This document shows positions 36,300-45,520 of a DNA stretch of 64,000 nucleotides, in pieces. The notes beneath the pieces are model-generated. The model saw only the letters and a program-made list of their open reading frames with translations. It made no database searches and had not been told where the DNA came from. How positions within the stretch are numbered: the stretch's first letter is position 1; each line of letters opens with the position of its first letter. The stretch is taken from assembly GCA_947685225.1 (NCBI GenBank), contig CANTUV010000004.1:13361001-13425000 (forward strand), read 5' to 3'. The position numbers and the translations under genes are program-made. This stretch comes from Garcia nutans (Eukaryota; Streptophyta; Magnoliopsida; Malpighiales; Euphorbiaceae).

Positions 36300-37633
36300 T
36301 GATGGTACGAACCTGTGCTATTGCAATATCGCAAGTGCACGGGTCGCTCAAGTAATAAAGTAGTGAATGAGTTATCATTCCACTGGGGACAACACCAAGT
36401 ACTAGTGCAAATTTTAACTGTTGTTTAGCAAATCGATAGTTTTGTGAAGCTTTGTAATTAAAGAACGTAATAACTTGAAGTAAAGAGAGATTAAGTGGTG
36501 TGAAAAAAGGATTGATGATAAAAATACTATCCAGATATTGAATCCCCCTAGCCACAATTATATTTATGAAAATCAATTCAGTTAAATCAAATGATAGAGT
36601 TGATTTGGCATTCCTCTAAATTAGACTAAAACCTTTCTCAAGTGAATTAATCCCTAATCACTAAGTAGAATGTTGGAATCTCTTCTCAAATATAATTAAG
36701 TAGATCTTGCATTAAGAACAAGGAATCATAAACCAAAGAATCTTGTAAGTCTATCTCTAGCACTCCAATCAATCCTCAATCCTTATGAGTATTCTATTCA
36801 TATCAAGCTTTCTCAAGTCAATAATATGAAAATTGCAACCAATCAATAAGCATGCTATTATCAATTGGAAATAAATTATTAAGCATCATAAGAATAAAAT
36901 AATCAATCAAATGATTTAATTAAATAAAATTATCCAATCCATACAATAAAGCTAGGGTTCATCAATATCTAGATAGAGAATGAATTAGTTCATGTTCAAA
37001 ACCAGAAAACTAGAATAAGAGAAATAAGTAAAAGAATCCAAACAATCCATGGTGAATGATTTGTATTTCTTCACTTGAATCCTTGAATCTTGGTTTAGAT
37101 GTTTCTTCACCTTCAATCTCAGCTAAAAAACACTCTTTTTCGCTCTAAAAGTTGGCTCTAGGTTGTAAAGAATGAAAATCAGATCCCTAATTCACGCTTC
37201 AGCTCAGATTTTATAGTGCAGATATTTTAGCCTAACACGCCCATGTCACTGGGCGTGTCATTGCTACTGGAATCTTGATAAAGGGCACTCCCAGTGACAC
37301 GCCCATGTCAATGGGCATGTCACAGCTTCTGTGATCCTAGATAAAAGGCATGCCAGTGACATGCCCATGTCGCTGGGCATGTCAATGCTTATGTATGGCA
37401 GTATCAAAGGCACGTCCATTGACACGCCCATGTCCCCGGGCATGTCACTTGAAGAATTTTGCTCTTTTCCTTGACTTTCTTCCATAATTCTCTCTGAAAT
37501 GACCATTAGCCTCAAAAAATAAATAATTTCTGAAATTAATCCTAAAAAGCACTTGAACAAACAAATTAAACTTAATTGGATAATAATTATATTAAGAAAT
37601 AGGGGCAAAATATCATCAATTATGCACTTTTCA
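36300..37633 (-). mobile_element. Solo LTR of an unidentified family, 1.33 kb (TSD AGTCC)
   Basis: Starts TGATGGTACGAACC and ends CACTTTTCA, with AGTCC at 36295-36299 and 37634-37638. Removing it and one AGTCC restores an open frame in the SIRE third ORF, which confirms the boundaries. No coding capacity. It carries four units of the 63-bp palindromic module also seen in the Tekay LTRs, although the rest of the LTR is unrelated to them. Strand is tentative, based on the start TGAAAAGTGCATAATTG on the minus strand. Confidence 0.85.
37236..37450. repeat. 63-bp palindromic module inside an unrelated LTR
   Basis: CACGCCCATG-type marks at 37236, 37298, 37360 and 37423 give a 62-63 bp period. Each unit fits the same 40-nt template of nested arms as the units at 4910-4949 and 44346-44385. 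Confidence 0.8.
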
Positions 37634-37638
37634 AGTCC

Positions 37639-38785
37639 CAAAGCTTCTTGAATTTGTTGAATGTCAAGATGAAGATGAGAAATTTAGTTGGTGAGACTAT
37701 CAATTCTTGTTCCTTGGGAGCTCACTTGACCATGAATATCTTGGAGAAGTCAAAGGATAGAGGATTGAGGTATTGTGGTTGGAGTTCTAGGAAATTCCAT
37801 TTGAAATGTCTCTTCACTTCTTCTACGATCCTAGGTCTTTTCCTTTGTTGAGCTCTAGCTCCTAGTTCTCCTAAAAGGTAGATATTTGTCCCATCATCAT
37901 CCCTAATACATTTGGTATGTTTGAGATAGCCTATGTTTATGGATTTTATTGTGGAATCAAGAGGATTGGAGAGAGTGACTTTGTTTGTTGGTGTAAGTGC
38001 CCCAACATATTTGGCTATTTGTGTTTTTTGGGAGGAGAGAAGAATAAGTCCAGATTTGGTTTTCCTAATGTGTATAAATGTGTCAATTAGTAATTGTTTG
38101 ATTTGAATTGGTTCAACTCTAATGAGACAATAAAGGAATAGGAGATCTTTTTGTGTCACTTTTTCGTTGCTTTCTCCCCTAACACTTATTGTATAGGCGA
38201 TAATCCTATGCAACATTAAATAGGTTAAAGTCCTAAGATTCTTATCATTGGATTGCTTGTGAAGTGAGGTTTTAATGGAATTTTCTTTCCAAAAATCTAA
38301 TTGAACTTTAAGGGTGAGGACAGTGCTTGAGATGAGAGAAATATCTTCTATTTGAAAGCCCTAAATTGATGAAAAGTCCTCTAAGGTAAGACCATATTCT
38401 TGGTTGAAGAACCTACAGGAAATGCCATAATAACCTAAGGGGTTTGTGCTCTTTTTGCTAATCACCAAGGTTGTGAGAAACGCTTTTGTCAAAGTCTCCC
38501 AATCAAGGTCATCATGCTCTAAGAACACAAATTTTTCTCATCCTAAGGTTTGGAGACATCTTCTAACATCATTTTCAATTACTAGAGATTATAGAATGAG
38601 GGTGGAGAAAAGATGGTTTGGCTCAATAGTTTTATCTTTAAGGATTGTATAACTTTGTCTTTCTTCATCATCTTTGAATATTATCTTATGGCTTCTTCTT
38701 GGTGGTTCTTCTTGTTGAGAACAGGCAGCAATTCCCTTTCCTTTTCAGCTCTTGATGCTTTTCTTTTGTGTTCTTTGGGAACCAT
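37639..38785 (-). pseudogene. SIRE third ORF (putative plant transposon protein type)
   Basis: Reading leftward from an ATG at 38785 the frames give a basic start (KEHKRKASRAEKEREL), then FLEHDDLDWETLTKAFLTTL, FFNQEYGLTLEDFSSI, then MLHRIIAYTISVRGES and LIDTFIHIRKTKSGLILLSS (38216-37722). This resembles the plant-specific family annotated as a putative transposon protein domain, usually found after or beside retrotransposon genes, with unknown function. Several stops and shifts (near 38715, 38590, 38365) disable it. The order RNase H - third ORF - 3' LTR fits a SIRE/Maximus element, although classical SIRE elements have an envelope-like ORF here. I see no membrane segment. Confidence 0.55.
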
Positions 38786-38893
38786 TGAGTTTGATTAAGA
38801 AAATAGATGAAGGAAAGAAGAGAGTTTATGTGTTTTAAGTGTTTAGGTGTTTAGAGTTTGATAAAAAGTTGCAAATACTGATATTTGGGGGGG

Positions 38894-38902
38894 TATTTAT
38901 AG
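38894..38902 (-). promoter_or_regulatory. TATA box of the SIRE third ORF
   Basis: Minus-strand CTATAAATA in a GGTATTTATAG context like that of the SIRE LTR TATA boxes. It lies about 110 bases before the third-ORF ATG at 38785, and the DNA upstream (38999-39230) has repeated GGTCNGA/TCGGAC motifs as in the LTR. It suggests that the ORF has its own promoter. Confidence 0.5.
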
Positions 38903-39354
38903 TGATTTGGTTGAAAACTGGCCATTTATAGCTGTTGGAGGAGTAATTTGCACATTTTTAATGAGTTCCAATGACTAGAAAAATTTTGAAATAGAACTAA
39001 AGTCTGTTCGGACTACTGTGAGTCTAGTGGTGAATTTTAAAAAACATAGAAAGTCTGGTCGAACTATATTAGGACCGAACAAAATATCACTTCTAGGCAT
39101 AACGGTAAAAAATATTTGAAATATTCTGGTCGCACCACTGAGGGTATGATCATACTTTTATGAAGAAATTAAGGGCAAGGATTTTCAAACAAGTACGGTC
39201 AGACTGTAAGGTGGTCCGAATGGGAAATAACAAAAAATGAAGACTTTTAGGAAATTTGTGTTTTTTTAATTAGAGGCTTCAATGTAGGATTAAAAATAGA
39301 TATAAATTGGAGATTTAGATCATGTAAAATAAGTTTCTTAAGCAATTCCAATTC

Positions 39355-40111
39355 CTACATTAAGGTGTTTCCATCTATCATCCCTAAATGTTGCTTTATG
39401 AAGTTTAACCTTTCTTCATTTAAGGGTTTTGTAAAGATATCAGCAAGTTGGTTTTGAGTTTCAATGAATTCTAAGATAATATTTTGGTTTTGAACATTGT
39501 CTCTTAAGAAATGATGTCTAATGTCTATATGTTTTGACCTAGAGTGTTGGATTGGATTTTTAGATAGATTAATGGCACTAGTGTTATTACATTTAATGGG
39601 GATGTGATTAAATATTTTTCCATAGTCAAGCAATTGTTGTTTCATCCAAAGAACTTGTGTGCAACAAAAACATGCAGCAACATATTCAGCTTCTGCGGTA
39701 GATAAAGCAACCGACACTTGTTTCTTGCTAAACCAAGAAACTAAGCATTCACCAAGAAAATGACATGCTCTGGCAATGCTTTTCCTATCTAATAGGCTAT
39801 CGAAAAATGCACATTGGAAAAATCTAAAATGTCAAATGATGTGTTTTTAGGATACTATAAACCTAAATGCAATGTACCACTCAAGTATTTCAAAATTCTT
39901 TTAGTTGCATTTAAATGTGATTCCCTAGGACAAGATTGAAATCTAGCACACAAATATACACTATACATTATATTCAATCTAGAAATGGTTAAATAAAGTA
40001 GTGATCCAATAATACCTCGATATTTCTTCTCATCTACTACCTTACCACTTTAATCTTTGTCAAGTTTCAAGGATGTGCTCACAGGAGTTTTACTGAATTT
40101 TGAAAGAGTTT
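39355..40111 (-). pseudogene. SIRE pol: end of RT and RNase H
   Basis: From about 40080 leftward: KKYRGIIGSLLYLTISRLNI, then LCARFQSCPRESHLNATKRI, the end of a copia reverse transcriptase. RNase H follows with ALSTAEAEYVAAC, then the conserved KHIDIRHHFLRD and ADIFTKPL (39717-39355). Stops near 40050 and 39855 and a frameshift before 39717 break it. The catalytic part of RT is missing. Confidence 0.9.
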
Positions 40112-40669
40112 TACTCATTTTCAAATTTTTTTTCCATGATCGCTTCTAATAGATGTTATTATATAGCCTATTTCATTTTGAACTCTTTTTGCAAATATTT
40201 TTAAATGATTGAAAGCTTCATTCTTTTGAGCTAAGAAATTAATCCATGTAAACCTTGAGTAATTATCAACATGTACAAATACATAGCTAGCAACTCTAGT
40301 TAGTCCAAACAAGTCTAAGTGAATAAGTTCTAATGGTCTAGAAGTGTTTACAATATTTTTAGATTTGAATGAACTTTTATTTTGTTTACCAAATTGACAA
40401 GATCCACAAGTCCTATCTTTGTTAAATTTTACTTAATGGAGACCAAGAACTAGTTCTTCTTTACTAATGCATTTTCAGTGATCCATACCAGCATGTCTTA
40501 GTCTTCTATGCCATAGCCAAACATCATTACTAATGGTAATTAAACATTTAAAAGCATTATTGGAATGCATGTCAATTTTATATGTATTGCCAATTCTAAC
40601 TCCTTTGAATACAAGTTTACCATTTGAATTGATAACTTTGCATCCTTTAGAGTCAAAACTTACATCATA
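40112..40669 (-). pseudogene. SIRE pol: pre-integrase and truncated integrase
   Basis: Contains the pre-integrase HHCC region (LWHRRLRHAG near 40500, then CGSCQFGKQNKSSF), then the start of the integrase core (LELIHLDLFGLTRV, VHVDNYSRFTWINF, IRSDHGK). Just after the second catalytic aspartate region the sequence jumps to the RT end, near 40115. The rest of integrase and most of RT are lost in one internal deletion. Stops occur near 40435. Confidence 0.85.
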
Positions 40670-40891
40670 TCATTTATCACATAATTGACTTACACTAAGC
40701 AAATTATATTTCAATCCATCAAGAAGCCAAACATTATCAATCATATTCTTACCAAGCATGCCTATGGAACCAATACCAATGATTTTCCCTTTAGCATTAT
40801 TACCAAAAGTTACATTACCTCCATGCTTGTAAGTAAGTATTGTAAAAATCTTTGCATTACCCATCATATGCCTTGAGTATCCACTATCCAC
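40670..40891 (-). pseudogene. SIRE protease domain
   Basis: Frame begins MDSGYSRHMMG, matching the copia aspartic protease DSGCSRHMTG signature with the active D-S-G kept, then continues to WLLDGLKYNLLSVSQLCDK, the usual end of the domain. It is separated from the upstream frame by a stop. Confidence 0.85.
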
Positions 40892-40947
40892 AAGCTAAAT
40901 ATTTTCTTTGATAGTGAATTTTAGGCATACCTATAAAATGACAATGT

Positions 40948-41640
40948 TCATCTTCTTTTAGGTACCCAAATGAAATTGGGTCCTTGGGGATTAGTAGTAG
41001 AGGGATCCTCTAACTTGAGATGACCCTTCCTAATATAGTAAAATGTGCTCTTGTGCCAAAATTTCATACAATAAGTGCATTGAAATAATGTTCTATACTT
41101 ATACTTTTTCCTATTGAAATTTAATGAACTATGCACACAATTACAAGTGTGTGTTGAATGAGATAGTTTTTGTGCATTTTTGTATTTATGTACATGTCTT
41201 TTATACATGAATGCATGATTTGCTCTTAGAATTTTAGTTTTAGAGCCTTATGAACCTAAGATAATCCTTGTAGGATTTTTAGGCTTGGTTTGTGTATTAG
41301 TGTTCTTCACAATATCAACACTAGATGTTTGTGTTGTAGAAGCTCTAACAAATGTTGGAGCCTTAGATGGGGTGCTAGATGAGATAATGAACCCTAAACC
41401 ATCTTTTAAGGAGGGTGGTCTTTGACTATTGATCAATGTATCTAAAGCCTCTTTTCCCTTATGAAATTTTGAAATCGATTCTTTTAACTCATTTATTTCA
41501 TCCTTTAGTATTTTATTTTCTTTGATCACATTCTCTAAGCTATGTGAGTTTTTAGTCATTTCATCAATTGATTTCAACAAGTTTTCATTTGAGGTCTTCA
41601 ATTCAAGTGTAGAGTTTTTTAAAGACAAAAAATCCTTTTC
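40948..41640 (-). pseudogene. SIRE gag C-terminal coiled coil and second CCHC region
   Basis: 41628-41248 encodes a helical, E/K/L/N-rich segment (ENVIKENKILKDEINELKES) and a linker ending NPTRIILGS, both typical of SIRE-type copia. 41208-40948 has CTYCMKFWHKS, a degenerate second zinc-knuckle region, and WVPK before protease. Stops separate the parts. Confidence 0.75.
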
Positions 41641-42828
41641 TTACTTAGAATATTTATCCTTATAAAATTTCATCTTAGAGAAATACTTTTCTATTCTAAG
41701 GTTCGTATGCTCAATCAAGTCATTCTCATCTGAAGCATTATCAACATCATTATCATATGCAATTAAGTTTAAGGATGAATTACTTACCTCTTTGGAGTTA
41801 TTATCATCTTCAATAGCCATGAGACATAGATTTGCAATTTCTTCCTCTTCTTCCTCTTCTTCTTCACTTGAGGAATCATCATCCCATGTAGCTTTGAGTG
41901 ATTTCTTCTTTTCCTTATCCCACTTCTTCTTTCTTTTCAATTTGAAGCAATTTGACTTGATGTGATTGGATTTGCTATATTCATAGCATTTCACTTCATT
42001 CTTTTTATCTTTATCTTTAAAGGAAGATTTAGGAAATGTACCTTTGTTAGCTTGTAATCTTCTATTTCTCTTCCAATCACTTATCCTATTGGATAGCATA
42101 GCCAATTCTTCATCATCATCCATTCTTCATAATTTGAGCTCTCAAATTCTTTGATGGCTTTGAGAGCTATTGCTTTTCTCTTATCCTTTTCACCTTGTTC
42201 TTCTTCTCTTTCGGTGTGCAATTCGAAGGTGAATAGTTTTCCAACAATTTCATCGATTCTCAAAGAGCTAAGGTCATGTGCTTCTTCAACTGAATAAACT
42301 TTAGACTCAAAGTTCTTTTTTTCTCTAAGTGCTCTCAAGATTTTACTATTGATATCATGTTGATCATATATCTTGCCATATTTCTTTAATTCATTGACAA
42401 TGGCAAGTAAGCAGTTTGCCATGTCCATGACATTTTCATTGGGCTTCATCTTGAATAGCTCATACTCATGTGTACATACATTTGTTTCTTAGCGAGCCTC
42501 ACTTGAGTAGTACCCTCATAATAGTTCTTTAGAGTTTTCCAAATTTAATGTGTACAAGTGAGATGTTGGACTCTTCCATCTTCATCTCTTGATATTGAAT
42601 TCATCAAGATGGAGGCTGCCCTATTTTTCTTGAACTGGTCTCTCACATTGACACTTGACCATTGTGATTTAGGAAGAGGAACTTTGACACCATCAACTTC
42701 ATGAGCAGGAATAAGAACATGCATTTCCAATAAGAGTAATTAGTTCCATCAAAATAGGGTCTAAGGGATGAATTTAGGTTTCCATGTGTGAAGTCATTTA
42801 TTGGTGGAATGGTTACCACTAGGATCAA
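41641..42828 (-). pseudogene. SIRE gag, frameshifted
   Basis: Starts at an ATG at 42828 with LRPYFDGTNYSYWK, the usual copia gag opening, then changes frame (near 42690) to QWSSVNVRDQFKKNRAAS. Next are WKTLKNYYEGTTQVR (near 42540) and NENVMDMANCLLAIVNELKK (42449-42081), then a shift to 42123-41641. The zinc knuckle reads CYEYSKSNHIKSNC, with the second cysteine replaced by tyrosine, so zinc binding is doubtful. A glutamate run follows. At least three frame changes make it non-functional. Confidence 0.85.
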
Positions 42829-42860
42829 ATTTCACAATTAAGTTTAAAGAAATTTACTAG

Positions 42861-42874
42861 CTCTAATACTAATT
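42861..42874 (-). other. Primer-binding site of the SIRE-like element
   Basis: Minus-strand ATTAGTATTAGAGC directly follows the LTR end at 42875. It is a variant of TGGTATCAGAGC, complementary to initiator tRNA-Met. Confidence 0.7.
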
Positions 42875-43416
42875 GTTGTCCCAAGCTAGCAACCAAGAGG
42901 GGGGCAAATTGGTTGATATCAAGAGTGATGATAAATTAAAATTTTAAAAGGCAAGAGATGAAGAAGATGTAGATGAAGATAAATTTGAGTAGAGAGGAAA
43001 GAACACAAAGAGTTATGGTGGTTCGGATTTACCTCAATCCTACATCCACTTCCTTAACAACTTGTTAAGATTCCACTAGACTTGAGTTTTTACAAGCTTA
43101 ACTCTAACTTGGTGTTTTCACTAGCTCACACCAAACTACAACAATGGATTGAGATCAATCCTTACAACCCTTACAAGAGTTTTTCCAGGCTCACTCTAAC
43201 AACATAAGTGTTTCTAAGCTCACACTCAAACTTATGATGGTTTTTAATGCTCACACCTAACACTTAATCAATACAAAAGTAGTTTTGATGAAAGGAAATG
43301 AAAGTTGTTTAGTTTTGGCAATTACAATCACAATGTTATATAAAAATGAAGTTTCTTGAGGTATTTATAGACTTCAAGTCTTCAACTAGCCATTTGGAGC
43401 AGGAGCTAACATGTTT
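42875..43416 (-). repeat. SIRE-like 5' LTR, part
   Basis: Matches 9029 to about 9570 from TGTTGTCCCAAGC onward, including the TATA box (43362-43370). It is broken at 43416 by the Tekay-3 LTR. The rest should lie beyond the right edge of the window. Confidence 0.85.
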
Positions 43417-45520
43417 TGTAATATCCCAAAGTGTGCCCTAGAAGTTCTGATATAGTTGTTGTTTTATTTGGATTATGTGTATATATTAATTTGTAAAGAA
43501 TAGAGAAAAGAAGTGAAGAGAGTGTATATGTTGTGTATATGAAAATATATGCAACATATACAAAAGTCAATGAGAAAGTCAAAGGAAGAGATTAATTATT
43601 ATTAATTGTGTTTAAAGAATTAATTAATATTAAGTGAGATTAGAGTTAGTGGAAGTGGAAGATGATATTTTGATTATTTTATATTAAATGCTTGGATGAG
43701 AGGGTTTTAAGGAAAAAGAGTTCACTTTGCTTTCTTTGGTTTTCTTTCTTTTCTTCTTCCTTCGTGGCTTTCTTTCACTTCTTTTCTTTCTCTTTTCCTT
43801 TCCTGTTGTTGTCCGGCCATCAAATAAACAAGAGAGAAAGAGAGAGATTTAATCTTCCAAGTTCAAGATTGAAGGAAGTTTTCTAGAGATCAAGTTGGAG
43901 ACTTAAGAGTTTCTTCATACTTGGTAAGTCCTTCCACTTGATTCTTTGATTTCTTTGGGTTTGTGAGTTGAAGTTATGATGGATAGGTGTTTAGTTTGAT
44001 TGTGTTGTGTTTAAGAGTATTTGGTTTAATTGATTTTGGATTTTGAGGTTTGATTAAAGGAAAGAGTAAGTTTGTTGGTGAAGATAGTGTTGTAGTGGTG
44101 TTTAGGGTTTGTATTGATATTGATGATTTGTGGTTAATGTATATTTTGTCTTGTTTTGGTGTTTTTGCAAGTTTGAGATGTTTTTTGGATGTGTGTAGTT
44201 AAGTTTGTTTGAAGTGGATGTTGGTGGAAGAAGTGATTTGTTGGGTGTTTTGTTGTTTTGGCCGGAATCTGGGTTTTTGGCCTGACACGCCCACGAGCAC
44301 GTCCAGGTCTATAGGCGTGTCAATGGTTCTATGTGGCAATAGGATTGACACGGCCAGTAACACACCCGTGTTATTGAACGTGTCATAGCCACTGTGTTGT
44401 TGGAGAATTGACACGGCCATGAGCACGCTCATGTTGTTGGACTTGTCAATGTTTCAGAGAGGCATAATGTATTACACGCCCAGTGACACGCCCGTGGTTC
44501 TGAGCGTGTAAAAGCTTCTGTGTTGTGGAGTTAGGGCACGGTCAGGGACACGCCCGTGTTGTTGAGCGTGTCATGTTTAGAGGTTGCCCTAGTTGATTTT
44601 TAGCCTTATGATCTCATGTGGGTTGCATCATTCTTTTGGAATAGGTTGTGAAGAAGGTGAATTGCCCTAATTCAAGTGGTGAAAGATTCTTGGAAGAGGA
44701 AGTGTTTAGAGTTGTGTGGGTTGCTTTTGAAGTAAGTACAAACCTTGCATTTTTGCATACATTTATGTGATTTTGAAACTTACATATTTGGATATGAACG
44801 TACTAAGAAATCTTATTGCATTGTTGATATATATATATATATGATTAATGTTAACCTTGTGAAATGTAATGTGTTATATGTGTATTGATGATGATATATG
44901 AAATATGAGTTGAGATATAATGAAGCCATTGTTGTTGGCTATGGTTATGCAAAAGGAAATTATTAAGGCATGTTTGCCTATGTGTTTATGAGATATGAAT
45001 TGAGAAAGAGAATGGTAAAGAAGTGAATGAATTGATTGTATGTTTAATATGTTATTCAATTTCAGAGTTCTAGATTTGGCGGCATGCCTATAAAATGTAA
45101 AAAGGTAACAGTCTTGCCGGGTTGAGGATCTCTTCAATTTGAGTTGAATCGAGGTCCAAGAGACTGAGTCTGTTACACTATATGAATTATGAATATGAAA
45201 TATATGATAAGTAACAGTCTAGCCGTGTTGAGGATATCCTCGATTTCAATCGGGTTGATGGTCCAAGAGACTGGGTCTGTTACACTATCCATTGATAGAG
45301 ATGTATATATATATTGCCTACGGGCTTGATCATTGTGATTATGGACCAAAGCAGTAACTCTGAACTTTGAATATCATATTAAATACTTGTTGGGCCCATG
45401 TGTGTCTATGTTGAATGTGTGTGATGGATGATGATTCATTATTGAAATAATGAAATGTAACATTTATGGGTATGATCTCTATTGTTTGAATGTATGACAT
45501 TGACAAGGCATCAAAGCATA
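43417..45520 (+). repeat. Tekay-3 5' LTR, 3' end deleted
   Basis: Very similar to 61422-63356. Shows the near-terminal palindrome (43523-43561), a TTGGTAAGTCC donor-like site near 43921, five 63-bp palindromic units (44284-44580), a GGAATAG acceptor-like site near 44644, a GTAAGTAC donor near 44730 and two GTAACAG...CTGTTAC units (45106-45280). At 45520 it runs straight into gag. Confidence 0.9.
44284..44580. repeat. 63-bp palindromic array, Tekay-3 5' LTR
   Basis: Unit marks at 44284, 44347, 44410, 44473 and about 44535, a period of 63 bp. The best unit (44346-44385) has outer arms TGACACG and CGTGTCA and inner arms AACAC and GTGTT. The same array lies at about 62281-62571 in the 3' LTR. 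Confidence 0.9.

Larger units (their letters stand above)
9029..43416 (-). mobile_element. SIRE-like Ty1/copia element (host of several insertions)
   Basis: Minus-strand element with 3' LTR 9029-10276, polypurine tract 10277-10290, third ORF (38785 to 36144), pol remains (39355-40891), gag (40948-42828), primer-binding site (42861-42874) and the beginning of its 5' LTR (42875-43416). It is split by the Tat element 10583-36143, by a solo LTR 36300-37633, and at 43417 by a Tekay element, so its true right end is outside the window. Gag and pol carry frameshifts, stops and a large integrase-RT deletion. The SIRE/Maximus assignment rests on LTR start, gag organisation, the ORF after pol and the multiple polypurine tracts. 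Confidence 0.8.

Noticed and set aside
36316..37626. Alternative boundaries TGCTATTGC...ATTATGCA for the solo LTR in the SIRE third ORF
   Set aside because: No target duplication with those ends. TGATGGTACG...CTTTTCA gives a perfect AGTCC duplication and brings the interrupted frame back in register.
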